Positions 16,209 through 24,918 of a DNA stretch of 64,000 nt are shown here, piece after piece. The DNA lies in the NCBI RefSeq assembly GCF_000383955.1, contig NZ_KB913013.1, forward strand, positions 2,400,694-2,464,693. Reading direction: 5' to 3'. The notes under the pieces are model-generated. The model saw only the letters and a program-made list of their open reading frames with translations. It made no database searches and was not told the origin of the DNA. The position numbers and the translations under genes are program-made. The stretch comes from Rudanella lutea DSM 19387 (GTDB lineage: Bacteria > Bacteroidota > Bacteroidia > Cytophagales > Spirosomataceae). The first letter of the stretch is position 1. The number at the start of each line of letters is the position of its first letter.

Positions 16209-19061
16209 ATGGACGACATCGAATTACTAAAACGGCGGCTGGCCCGCGAACAGGCCGCCCGTCGGCAGGCTGAGGCTATTCTGGAGCAGAAGGCGCTTGA
16301 ACTGTACGACGTCAACACCCGACTCCAGCACCTGAATGAAAATCTGGAGCTTGAAATCCAGAATAAACTAACCGAACTCCAGGAAAGTGAGCAACGGCAT
16401 CGCCAACTCATCGAGTCGATTGAAGATATTATCTATAAAATTTCGCCCGATGGCTATTTCACCTATATCAGCCCGGTAGCCGAAAAGTTGCTGGGCTACA
16501 AAGAGCACGAGTTTGTTGGCAAACACGCGAGTTACTTTGTTGAGCAGGGCTACAAGGGCGCACTCATTACCTACTACCAGCGCGTGCTGGAAGAACGTAA
16601 AAGCAGCACTTACTACGAACTACCTATTCTTACCAAAGATGGCCGGACGGTCTGGATTGGGCAAACCGTTCGGATTATTGAGCAGAACAATGAAGTCGTT
16701 GAAATGGTGGCTGTAGCCCGGGACGTGACTGCCCGGAAAACCGCCGAGCTAGCCCTACAAACCACTCAGATTCAGCTAACGGCCCTCATCTCCAGTTTGC
16801 AGTCGGGTGTGCTGCTCGAAACGCAGGACCGCCGGATCATTTTGGCCAACGGACTATTCTGCGACCTGTTTGGTATATCCGTCAGCGCCCAACAGTTAAC
16901 AGGCCTCTGTCATACGGAGCTCGACGCACTGACGGGTAACCCTGTGGATGACCCACAAGGCTTCAAAGCCCGAACCGACGCTTTGCTCGCCTGTAGGCAG
17001 GCATCAGTCGGCACCGAAATCCGGCTAAACAACGGACGTATCCTGGAACAGGATTACATCCCGATTCTGATGGATGGCATGTGCCTGGGTCACCTATGGC
17101 AATACACCGACGTTACGAAGAAAAATACCACGCGCGAACGCATCCGCCGGAGCGAGGAAAAATACCGGGGTATCATGAACAACATGGAACTCGGATTACT
17201 CGAAGTAGACAATGACCAGACGATTTTGCGGGCCTACGACCGGTTCTGCAAAATGATTGGTTACCGCGAAGACGAGCTGGTTGGTCAGAATGCAGCCAAC
17301 ATGCTGGTACCACCCGAGTTTATTCCCGTGCTGAGTGAGCAACAACAGCAACGCCGACTCGGCACGGCCGGTTCGTACGAGTTGCAGCTGATGCGAAAAG
17401 ATGGGTCCCGAATCTGGGTACTGGTCAGCGGGGTACCCATTCAGGACGAACATGGCGCACAGGTAGGCTCTATGGGTATTCACTACGACCTTACCGCCCG
17501 CAAACAACTGGAACAGGAACTGGCAACGGCCAAGCACCTGGCCGACGAGGCCCGGCAGGCAGAGAAGCAGTTTCTGGCCAATATGAGCCACGAAATCCGA
17601 ACCCCGCTGAATGCCATCATCGGCATGTCGCACCTGCTGTTTGATACCCGCCCGACGGCCCAGCAACAGGAGTACATCGAGATTTTGCAGACCTCAGCCG
17701 ACTTTTTGCACAGTCTGATTTCTGACCTGCTCGATATGACCAAAATTGAGGCCGGCCGCATTGAGGTTCAGTCGCGCCCGTTTGATCTGGCAGGCCTGAT
17801 GCGCGGCACGCAGAAAGTATTCGAGATGAAACTGCAAGGGCGACCCATCAACATCGACGTGATGCTCGACGCCCGGATCAACGGTGATTTCATCGGCGAC
17901 GATGTGATGCTCAACCAGATTCTGACCAACCTGGTGGGCAATGCCGATAAGTTTACCGAAGAAGGCAGCATCCAGATTTCGGCCCGGATTCGGAAAGAGG
18001 AACAGAACCAGTGCTGGATTGAGTTTTCGGTGGCCGACACGGGGGTGGGCATTCCGACCGAAAAACTTGGACTGGTGTTTCAGAAGTTCAAACAGGTAAA
18101 TCCGCAGGGGCACAAACACAAGGGTACGGGCCTGGGCCTGGCCATCACCAAAGAACTCGTTGAAATTCAAGGCGGTACAATTCAGGTCAAAAGCCGGGTT
18201 GGTGAGGGGAGCGTGTTTACATTTATTCTACCATTTACCCGTTCGGCTACGCAGTCGGCACCGGCACCGGTGCCGGTGCTTAGCCCGGTGCCGATGATGG
18301 AGTGGCGGCTGGGCCATGTGCTGGTTGTGGAAGACAACACCATGAATCAGAAGTACATCGGCAGTCTGCTCAACAAATGGGGGATCTCGTACACACTCGC
18401 CCCCGATGGTATGCAGGCCATTGAGGTATGCCGGCAACATAAGTTCGACCTGATTCTGATGGATATTCAGATGCCCGTACTCGACGGCTACGAGGCTACG
18501 GTGGCCATTCGGAGCACGCGCAACCCCAATCAGCACGTACCTATTATTGCGCTGACAGCGTCGGCCATGCTCGACCATAAGAATATTGCTCTGGCCGCCG
18601 GCATGGACGATTTTCTAACCAAGCCCTTCGACCCACCCAAGTTGCTGGCTCTGCTTCGGCAATATACCCCCGCCGAGTTGCCCGATGCGAATCCGTCTGT
18701 CCCAATCGACTCAGGACTTGATTGGCGGCATCTGCACGATATGTACGGCCCCGACCTGAGTACCGCTTCCGAAATGTTCGAATTGTTCCTGAACGAGATT
18801 GTCCCGGAAATCAACCGGCTCAACGACCTCTGCACCGAGCGTAACTGGGCAGAGGTAGCCCGGCTGGCCCACAAACTGAAACCCACCTTTAGCATGGTCG
18901 GGCTGACAGAACTGGAGACCAAAATGGCTCAGATTGAGCGTAGCGCCAGTCAGAATAGCAACAACGAGCTGGTGGCCGTTTACTGCAACGATATTATCAA
19001 GCATACAAATGAGGCCATTCCATTGCTAAAAAACGAGCTACAAAAGCTAGCTCAGCCGTGA
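16209..19061 (+). CDS. Hybrid histidine kinase, probable H-NOX-associated kinase
   Basis: Cytoplasmic multi-domain kinase of 950 residues without membrane segments. The order is: coiled coil (about 1-62); three PAS-like domains (about 63-178, 185-305 and 315-432); HisKA with phospho-acceptor H461 in NMSHEIRTPLNA; HATPase with N-box NLVGNADKF, DTGVGIP and GTGLGLAI; a Pro/Ala-rich linker; a receiver domain with D752 (LILMDIQMPVLDG); and an HPt domain with H888 in LAHKLKPTF. All phosphorelay residues are present. It starts five bases after the H-NOX stop, so the two are co-expressed and NO-bound H-NOX probably controls its activity. The HPt domain would pass phosphate to a separate regulator, plausibly the LytTR protein downstream. 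Confidence 0.95.
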   Translation: MDDIELLKRRLAREQAARRQAEAILEQKALELYDVNTRLQHLNENLELEIQNKLTELQESEQRHRQLIESIEDIIYKISPDGYFTYISPVAEKLLGYKEHEFVGKHASYFVEQGYKGALITYYQRVLEERKSSTYYELPILTKDGRTVWIGQTVRIIEQNNEVVEMVAVARDVTARKTAELALQTTQIQLTALISSLQSGVLLETQDRRIILANGLFCDLFGISVSAQQLTGLCHTELDALTGNPVDDPQGFKARTDALLACRQASVGTEIRLNNGRILEQDYIPILMDGMCLGHLWQYTDVTKKNTTRERIRRSEEKYRGIMNNMELGLLEVDNDQTILRAYDRFCKMIGYREDELVGQNAANMLVPPEFIPVLSEQQQQRRLGTAGSYELQLMRKDGSRIWVLVSGVPIQDEHGAQVGSMGIHYDLTARKQLEQELATAKHLADEARQAEKQFLANMSHEIRTPLNAIIGMSHLLFDTRPTAQQQEYIEILQTSADFLHSLISDLLDMTKIEAGRIEVQSRPFDLAGLMRGTQKVFEMKLQGRPINIDVMLDARINGDFIGDDVMLNQILTNLVGNADKFTEEGSIQISARIRKEEQNQCWIEFSVADTGVGIPTEKLGLVFQKFKQVNPQGHKHKGTGLGLAITKELVEIQGGTIQVKSRVGEGSVFTFILPFTRSATQSAPAPVPVLSPVPMMEWRLGHVLVVEDNTMNQKYIGSLLNKWGISYTLAPDGMQAIEVCRQHKFDLILMDIQMPVLDGYEATVAIRSTRNPNQHVPIIALTASAMLDHKNIALAAGMDDFLTKPFDPPKLLALLRQYTPAELPDANPSVPIDSGLDWRHLHDMYGPDLSTASEMFELFLNEIVPEINRLNDLCTERNWAEVARLAHKLKPTFSMVGLTELETKMAQIERSASQNSNNELVAVYCNDIIKHTNEAIPLLKNELQKLAQP

Positions 19062-19143
19062 ATAATTGAGAGAGGAGCGAGAGGCATTTATCGCGCATCA
19101 CACGACATCTACATATCCTCCATTTAATCCGATCTGAGTACGT

Positions 19144-19842
19144 ATGTCTCTTACTTGTATTATTGTTGAAGACGAGCTGATGTCCCGCAAATCGTTGCAA
19201 CGATTTTGCGAACAACATCAGTCCATGGAATTACTGGCCACATTCGACAACGCCCAAAAGGCGCTGGATTTTCTGTCTGAGCAATCCGTCGACTTAATCT
19301 GGCTTGATGTTGAAATGCCCGACCTCACGGGTTTTGATCTGCTGGAGAAGCTCTCATCGACCCCGTACGTCATCCTGACAACGAGCAAGACCGAGTATGC
19401 CTACGATGCCTTTCAGTATCAGGTGACCGATTACGTGAAGAAGCCGGTCACACTGCCGCGCTTCAATCTGGCAGTTGAGAAGGTAATCGACCTGGCCGCG
19501 CGGGCCAAAGCTACTGCATCAACAGGGCCCGAACGGCAGGAAATTTACATCAAAACCGACGGGCGCTACATCCGGCTACCCTTCGAGGTAATCTCGTACA
19601 TTGAAAATACCGGCGACTATGTAAAAATTTTTACGGCTACCCAGACCCACATTATCTACGCGACCATGAAGTACCTGGAAGAAAAACTGGGCTCTCAGTT
19701 TATGCGGGTACACCGGTCGTATATCGTTCATCTGGACAAAATTGTCGATATAGAAGAAAATACGCTGGTAGTAGCGAACAAGGTGATTCCGATCAGCCGG
19801 GCCAACAAAGCCGAGTTGATGAACCGGCTAAATCTGCTGTGA
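19144..19842 (+). CDS. LytTR-type DNA-binding response regulator
   Basis: 232 residues. The receiver domain has E9-D10, phospho-acceptor D55 (LIWLDVEMPDLTGF) and the conserved Lys in DYVKKPV. A LytTR DNA-binding domain spans about 130-232 (KTDGRYIRLPFEVISYIENTG, then FMRVHRSYIVHLDKI). The gene lies 82 bases after the hybrid kinase on the same strand and is the likely acceptor of its HPt phosphate. That assignment is inference from position. LytTR proteins bind direct repeats near promoters; no target site was identified. Confidence 0.94.
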   Translation: MSLTCIIVEDELMSRKSLQRFCEQHQSMELLATFDNAQKALDFLSEQSVDLIWLDVEMPDLTGFDLLEKLSSTPYVILTTSKTEYAYDAFQYQVTDYVKKPVTLPRFNLAVEKVIDLAARAKATASTGPERQEIYIKTDGRYIRLPFEVISYIENTGDYVKIFTATQTHIIYATMKYLEEKLGSQFMRVHRSYIVHLDKIVDIEENTLVVANKVIPISRANKAELMNRLNLL

Positions 19843-19887
19843 GTCAGGTTGCCCGGCGCAGGTAGTGTATTAGTCGGGTTCAAGCTG

Positions 19888-19895
19888 TATCTTCG
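19888..19895 (+). promoter_or_regulatory. Candidate -7 box TATCTTCG of nupC
   Basis: Variant Bacteroidota -7 box 38 bases before the ATG, identical to the boxes before tsaE and the acyl-CoA ligase gene. Confidence 0.4.
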
Positions 19896-19933
19896 CGGGC
19901 TTTCGAGCCAAACCGTAATCAGAGATTCACCGC

Positions 19934-21175
19934 ATGGAGCGTTTTACCGGGCTAATCGGGATAGTCCTCATTTTGGGCATTGCCTACGCAATGTCGAACA
20001 ATCGTAAAGCCATTAATTACCGAACCGTTGGCGTTGGGCTGGCCCTTCAGTTTGGGCTGGCTGTGTTTGTCCTTAAAACCGAGCTTGGGCAGCAAATTTT
20101 CCAGACCATCGGGTACTACGTTGAGCGGCTGCTGGGCAAGGCAGGCAAAGGGGCCGAATTTGTGTTTTCGCCCCTCGTTAAGCCCGACGTACTGAGTAAG
20201 GCGTTCGGGCCGGGCAACAACTTTATCTTCTTTTTCTCGATCATTCCTACCATCATTTTTGTGGCGGTGCTTGTCAACATTCTCTACCATTTGGGAATCA
20301 TGCAGCGCGTAGTGGCCGTGATGGCCCGCGGTATGAAATGGCTGATGGGTGTGAGCGGAGCCGAGGCCCTCTCCAACGTTGCCAGTACGTTTGTGGGTCA
20401 GGTAGAAGCACAGATCATGGTGAAGCCCTACCTCAAAAATATGACCAACTCCGAGTTGCTGGCCTCTATGTCGGGCAGTTTTGCCTGTATTGCGGGCGGG
20501 GTGTTGGCCGTGTACGTATCGCTGGGGGTACCGGCTCCGTATCTGCTGGCTGCCAGTATTATGGCGGCTCCGGGCGCGCTGGTCATCAGCAAAATCGTCT
20601 TTCCTGAGACCGAAGTATCGGAAACACAGGGCGTCGTAAAGCTGGACATCAAGAAAAGCCACGCTAACCTGCTCGACGCCATTGCCGCCGGGGCCAGCGA
20701 GGGCCTCAAAGTTGGTTTTAACGTAGTAGCCATGCTCATTGGCTTCATTGCGCTCATTGCCCTGCTCGACAGCATCCTGTTCCGTATTGGGTTTTACATC
20801 TTCGGTACGTCAGAGCTGAGTCTCAACTACCTGTTGGGTGGTCTGTTCTCCGTGTTTGCCTGGGCCATGGGTGTTCCGACCAAAGATGTGCAGGCAGCCG
20901 GGGCCCTGATGGGTACCAAGATGGTGGTCAATGAGTTTGTAGCCTACCTCGATCTGGTGAAGGTAAAGGGCACCCTCGACCCCAAAACGGTGGCTATCGT
21001 GAGTTTCGCCCTGTGCGGATTTGCCAATTTTTCATCGATTGCCATTCAGGTGGGAGGTATCAGCGAGCTGGCCCCCAACCGCCGGAGCGACCTGGCCCGG
21101 TTGGGCTTTAAAGCCTTGATTTGCGGCACGTTGGCGAGTTATATGTCGGCTACTTTGGCCGGACTTTTGCTATAA
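19934..21175 (+). CDS. nupC: NupC/CNT-family nucleoside cotransporter
   Basis: Inner-membrane concentrative nucleoside transporter of 413 residues with many hydrophobic helices. The N-terminal Nucleos_tra2_N segment is followed by the gate region (FFFSIIPTIIFVAVLVNILYH), then the core with GSFACIAGGVLAVYVSLGVP, APGALVISKI and the family motif PTKDVQAAGALMGTKMVVNEF. The C-terminus has FALCGFANFSSIAIQ. It imports nucleosides with Na+ or H+; the ion cannot be told from sequence. It is single, with its own candidate promoter and a strong terminator, and is unrelated to the neighbouring clusters. Confidence 0.94.
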   Translation: MERFTGLIGIVLILGIAYAMSNNRKAINYRTVGVGLALQFGLAVFVLKTELGQQIFQTIGYYVERLLGKAGKGAEFVFSPLVKPDVLSKAFGPGNNFIFFFSIIPTIIFVAVLVNILYHLGIMQRVVAVMARGMKWLMGVSGAEALSNVASTFVGQVEAQIMVKPYLKNMTNSELLASMSGSFACIAGGVLAVYVSLGVPAPYLLAASIMAAPGALVISKIVFPETEVSETQGVVKLDIKKSHANLLDAIAAGASEGLKVGFNVVAMLIGFIALIALLDSILFRIGFYIFGTSELSLNYLLGGLFSVFAWAMGVPTKDVQAAGALMGTKMVVNEFVAYLDLVKVKGTLDPKTVAIVSFALCGFANFSSIAIQVGGISELAPNRRSDLARLGFKALICGTLASYMSATLAGLLL

Positions 21176-21203
21176 GTAACCCAACGTTACCATCAGACAT
21201 TCA

Positions 21204-21245
21204 GGGGAGAAGGGCGGATAAACCAGACCTTCTCCCCTCTTTTTT
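21204..21245 (+). terminator. Intrinsic terminator of nupC
   Basis: Stem GGGGAGAAGG/CCTTCTCCCC (21204-21213 with 21228-21237) followed by a T-rich run. Confidence 0.85.
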
Positions 21246-21369
21246 GTCATTTTTCTTTCGGCAATACCGAGGAAAGTAGGTGAAAGTTTTGCTTTACTGT
21301 CGACATACTTTTGATATACCGGACCGTTATACGTCCTTCTAATCCGTCTCTGACTCGACTCGTACCAGT

Positions 21370-23505
21370 ATGCTTACCCAAGCCAACACCTATCAACCCT
21401 CATCGTTCAAACACGTGAGCTACCTTTGGGACGATGCCAAAGCTGCCGCGCTGGAAGGCGATGAAGTAGGGCTTCTTATTTACCGATCCAACCTGCTCGG
21501 GGCCGACCTCCGGCTGACCAACTACGGCGGGGGCAATACGTCGTGCAAAGTGACGTCGCCTGACCCACTCACCGGCGATCCAACCGAAGTCATGTGGGTA
21601 AAAGGCTCCGGGGGCGATATTGGTACGCTCAAGAAAAGCGGCCTGGCGGCTCTGTACCTCAACCGGCTCCATGCCCTCAAAAAGCGGTACCGCGGGCTGG
21701 CGTTTGAAGATGAAATGGTTGAACTGTTCAACTACTGCATCTACGACCTCAACTCCAAAGCGCCGTCGATTGATACGCCCCTGCACGCGTTTCTGCCCTT
21801 CAAACACGTCGATCACCTGCACCCCGATGCGGCCATCGCCATTGCTGCGGCCAAAGACGGCAAGCGCATCACGCAGGAGCTCTTCAACGGGCAAATTGGC
21901 TGGGTCGACTGGCAACGGCCGGGCTTCGACCTGGGTCTGCAACTGGAGCAGTGCCTTGCCGACAATCCGGGCATCCGGGGCATCATGCTCGGCTCGCACG
22001 GGTTGTTTACCTGGGGCGACACCGCCTACGAAAGCTACGTAAATACGCTCGAAGTGATTGAGCGCTGCGCCGAATATCTGGAAGACAATTTCGGCAAAAA
22101 CCGGTCTGTATTTGGTGGAGCCATCCGGCAGAGCTTACCCGCCGAGAACCGAACCGCCCAGGCAGCCGCATTAGCGCCTGTTCTGCGCGGCCTCTGCTCA
22201 GGCCACACCCGCATGATCGGCCATTTTACCGATGATGAGCGCGTGCTGGAGTTCACCAACTCCGCCGATCTGAGCCGACTGGCTCCGCTGGGCACCTCCT
22301 GCCCCGACCACTTCCTGCGCACCAAAATCAGCCCGCTCGTACTCGACCTGCCCGCCGACGCCGATGTGAGCGATAGCGGGGCAATCAAGGCCGGCCTCGA
22401 ACCTGCCTTTGCGGCCTACCGGGCTATGTATGCCGAGTACTACGAAAGCTGCAAGCACCCTAATAGCCCCGCCATGCGCGACCCCAACCCGGTGGTCATT
22501 CTGTGGCCGGGTGTGGGTATGTTTACGTTTGCCAAAGACAAGCAAACGGCCCGGGTAGCGGCTGAGTTTTACATCAACGCCATCAACGTGATGAAGGGCG
22601 CCGAGGCCGTGTCGGAATACACCTCGCTGCCCCGTCAGGAAGCATTTGATATTGAATACTGGCTCCTCGAAGAAGCCAAGCTTCAGCGGATGCCGAAGCC
22701 CAAACCCCTGTCGGGCAAAATTGCGCTCGTAACCGGCAGCGCCGGAGGCATTGGCAAGGCCATTGCCCGTAAGTTTGCCAACGAGGGAGCCTGTGTGATT
22801 ATCAACGATATGGACGCCGACCGGCTGAGCAGCGCCGATGCGGAGTTTAAAGCGCAGTACGGTCGCGATACCCACACAACGGCCCTCCTCGACGTAACCA
22901 GCGCCGAGGCTATTCAGAAAGCATTCGAGAAAGCAGCCCTGGCGTTTGGCGGAGTCGACATTGTGGTCAACTGCGCGGGTCTGTCTATTTCGAAGCCCAT
23001 TGAAGAACATACCGAGAAAGACTGGGACCTGCTGTACGACGTACTGGTAAAAGGTCAGTTTCTGGTCACGCAGCACGGCGTAGCTATTATGCGCAAGCAG
23101 AACCTCGGGGGCGATGTGCTGAACATTGTGAGCAAAAACGCCCTCGTATCGGGGCCAAACAATGCCGGCTACGGATCGGCCAAAGCCGCACAAATGCACC
23201 TGAGCCGCCTGAATGCCGCCGAACTCGGCAAAGACCGGATTCGGGTCAACGTAGTGAACCCCGATGCCGTGATTGCCGACTCCAAAATCTGGGCGGGCGA
23301 GTGGGCCGAGGGCCGCGCCAAAGCCTACGGGGTGAGTGTGGAAGAGCTACCCGCTTACTACGCCAAGCGCACCCTGCTCAATGAAGTCATTCTGCCCGAT
23401 GATATTGCCAATGCCTGCTTCGCCTACGTGGGGGGGCTACTCGACAAATCGACCGGCAACGTGCTGAACGTCGACGGCGGGGTGGCCATGGCTTTTGTTC
23501 GGTAA
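21370..23505 (+). CDS. Bifunctional rhamnulose-1-phosphate aldolase / lactaldehyde dehydrogenase
   Basis: Fusion of 711 residues. The N-terminal half (about 1-430) is a class II aldolase with likely metal-binding histidines in FKHVDHLHPDAA and LGSHGLFTWGDT. It splits L-rhamnulose-1-phosphate to dihydroxyacetone phosphate and L-lactaldehyde. The C-terminal half (about 450-711) is a short-chain dehydrogenase with nucleotide loop VTGSAGGIGKAIA and catalytic YGSAK, which oxidises lactaldehyde to lactate. This fusion (RhaE-RhaW type, YuxG-like) is established in several phyla. It is the first gene of the rhamnose cluster, although a terminator-like hairpin separates it from the isomerase gene. Substrate assignment rests on the neighbouring isomerase, kinase and RhaT genes. 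Confidence 0.92.
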   Translation: MLTQANTYQPSSFKHVSYLWDDAKAAALEGDEVGLLIYRSNLLGADLRLTNYGGGNTSCKVTSPDPLTGDPTEVMWVKGSGGDIGTLKKSGLAALYLNRLHALKKRYRGLAFEDEMVELFNYCIYDLNSKAPSIDTPLHAFLPFKHVDHLHPDAAIAIAAAKDGKRITQELFNGQIGWVDWQRPGFDLGLQLEQCLADNPGIRGIMLGSHGLFTWGDTAYESYVNTLEVIERCAEYLEDNFGKNRSVFGGAIRQSLPAENRTAQAAALAPVLRGLCSGHTRMIGHFTDDERVLEFTNSADLSRLAPLGTSCPDHFLRTKISPLVLDLPADADVSDSGAIKAGLEPAFAAYRAMYAEYYESCKHPNSPAMRDPNPVVILWPGVGMFTFAKDKQTARVAAEFYINAINVMKGAEAVSEYTSLPRQEAFDIEYWLLEEAKLQRMPKPKPLSGKIALVTGSAGGIGKAIARKFANEGACVIINDMDADRLSSADAEFKAQYGRDTHTTALLDVTSAEAIQKAFEKAALAFGGVDIVVNCAGLSISKPIEEHTEKDWDLLYDVLVKGQFLVTQHGVAIMRKQNLGGDVLNIVSKNALVSGPNNAGYGSAKAAQMHLSRLNAAELGKDRIRVNVVNPDAVIADSKIWAGEWAEGRAKAYGVSVEELPAYYAKRTLLNEVILPDDIANACFAYVGGLLDKSTGNVLNVDGGVAMAFVR

Positions 23506-23536
23506 ATTATTTAATCAGACGTATCGTAACCCGTTG

Positions 23537-23582
23537 AAAAGGAACAAGGAAAGCTGCCCCATCAGTCCCTTGTTCCTTTTTT
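23537..23582 (+). terminator. Terminator inside the rhamnose cluster
   Basis: Stem AAAAGGAACAAGG pairs with CCTTGTTCCTTTT (23537-23549 with 23568-23580), then TTT. It implies that the aldolase/dehydrogenase mRNA mostly ends here and that downstream genes are made by read-through or their own promoter. It also makes an in-frame TTG start for the next gene at 23581 unlikely. Confidence 0.8.
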
Positions 23583-23613
23583 GTTTACTTCGTGTTCCAA
23601 TCGTATTACCTGT

Positions 23614-24903
23614 ATGCTCCTGAACCCTCAATACATTGCCGACCATAATCAGCTCCGGTCCGATTTGCACCGGAGCAAGCTCTCTTACTGGGCCAACGAG
23701 GTCGAGAAAGCAGAGTTTGTCATTCAGAAACTAATTGATTTTCAGATTGCCATTCCCAGTTGGGCACTCGGTACGGGCGGCACCCGGTTCGGGCGGTTTT
23801 CGGGAGGTGGAGAGCCCCGCAGTCTGGAAGAAAAAATTGATGATGTAGGCCTGCTGCACGCGCTCAACCGCAGCAGCGGGGCCATTTCGTTACATATTCC
23901 GTGGGATATCCCCAGGGATGTAGCCGCTATTCGGCAACAGGCCGGTAGTCACGGCCTAGCTTTCGACGCGGTTAACTCGAATACGTTTCAGGATCAGCCC
24001 GATCAGCGGCTGAGTTACAAGTTTGGGTCGCTGCAACACGTTGACAAAGCCGTGCGGCAACAAGCCATCGACCACAACATTGAGGTAATCCGGCACGGCG
24101 AAGCCCTCGGCTCCCAGGCCCTTACCGTTTGGCTTTCCGACGGTTCCTGCTTTCCGGGGCAGCTTAACTTCCGCAAAGCCTTTGAGCGCACGCTTGAGAG
24201 CCTGCACGAAATTTATGCCGCCCTCCCACCCGACAGCGATACGGCCCGCTGGAAGATGTTTGTCGAATACAAAGCCTTTGAACCCAACTTTTATTCGATG
24301 ACCGTAGGCGACTGGGGCAGCAGTTTCCTGTACGCCAGCAAACTCGGCCCGAAGGCCTACACCCTTGTCGACCTGGGGCACCACCTGCCCAATGCCAATA
24401 TTGAGCAGATTGTGGCTATTCTGTTGCAGGAAGGCAAACTCGGAGGCTTCCATTTCAACGACTCCAAATACGGCGACGATGACCTGACCGCCGGTAGCAT
24501 CAAACCCTACCAGCTCTTCCTGATTTTCAACGAGCTGGTCGACGGGATGGATGCCCACGGCATGAACCACGCCACCGATCTGGGCTGGATGATCGATGCC
24601 AGCCACAACGTAAAAGACCCTCTCGAAGACCTGCTTCAGAGCGTCGAAGCCATTCAGATTGCCTACGCACAGGCTCTGCTCGTCGACCGGGTGGCCCTCG
24701 AAGAAGCCCGCGAAGCCAACGATGTGGTACAGGCCCAGGAGTTATTGCAGGATGTGTTCCGGTCCGATGTACGCCCGCTCGTAGCCGAAGCCCGTCGGCG
24801 GGCTGGGGGCGCCCTCGACCCGCTCGCCTTGTTCCGGCAACTCAACGTGCGCGACAGCCTGATTCGGGAGCGTGGCGCCAAAACGGTTGCCACTGGTCTC
24901 TAA
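23614..24903 (+). CDS. rhaI: L-rhamnose isomerase
   Basis: Converts L-rhamnose to L-rhamnulose. 429 residues from the ATG at 23614 (MLLNPQYIADHN); the in-frame TTG at 23581 lies in a terminator. It is a TIM-barrel sugar isomerase of the RhaI (Pseudomonas stutzeri) type rather than E. coli RhaA. Motifs include WALGTGGTRFGRF, SLHIPWD, VWLSDGSCFPGQ, MFVEYKAFEPNFY, LVDLGHHLPNANIEQI and GGFHFNDSKYGDDDLT, with several of these acidic and His residues expected to hold the two metal ions. The kinase gene follows after 15 bases. Confidence 0.93.
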   Translation: MLLNPQYIADHNQLRSDLHRSKLSYWANEVEKAEFVIQKLIDFQIAIPSWALGTGGTRFGRFSGGGEPRSLEEKIDDVGLLHALNRSSGAISLHIPWDIPRDVAAIRQQAGSHGLAFDAVNSNTFQDQPDQRLSYKFGSLQHVDKAVRQQAIDHNIEVIRHGEALGSQALTVWLSDGSCFPGQLNFRKAFERTLESLHEIYAALPPDSDTARWKMFVEYKAFEPNFYSMTVGDWGSSFLYASKLGPKAYTLVDLGHHLPNANIEQIVAILLQEGKLGGFHFNDSKYGDDDLTAGSIKPYQLFLIFNELVDGMDAHGMNHATDLGWMIDASHNVKDPLEDLLQSVEAIQIAYAQALLVDRVALEEAREANDVVQAQELLQDVFRSDVRPLVAEARRRAGGALDPLALFRQLNVRDSLIRERGAKTVATGL

Positions 24904-24918
24904 CCCTTCTTTATTCCG

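Noticed and set aside
22198-23199. 333-residue minus-strand ORF
   Set aside because: Antisense shadow of the aldolase/dehydrogenase fusion.
23581-23613. Upstream TTG start of the rhamnose isomerase gene
   Set aside because: Falls in the T-run of a strong terminator; the ATG at 23614 fits the family N-terminus.
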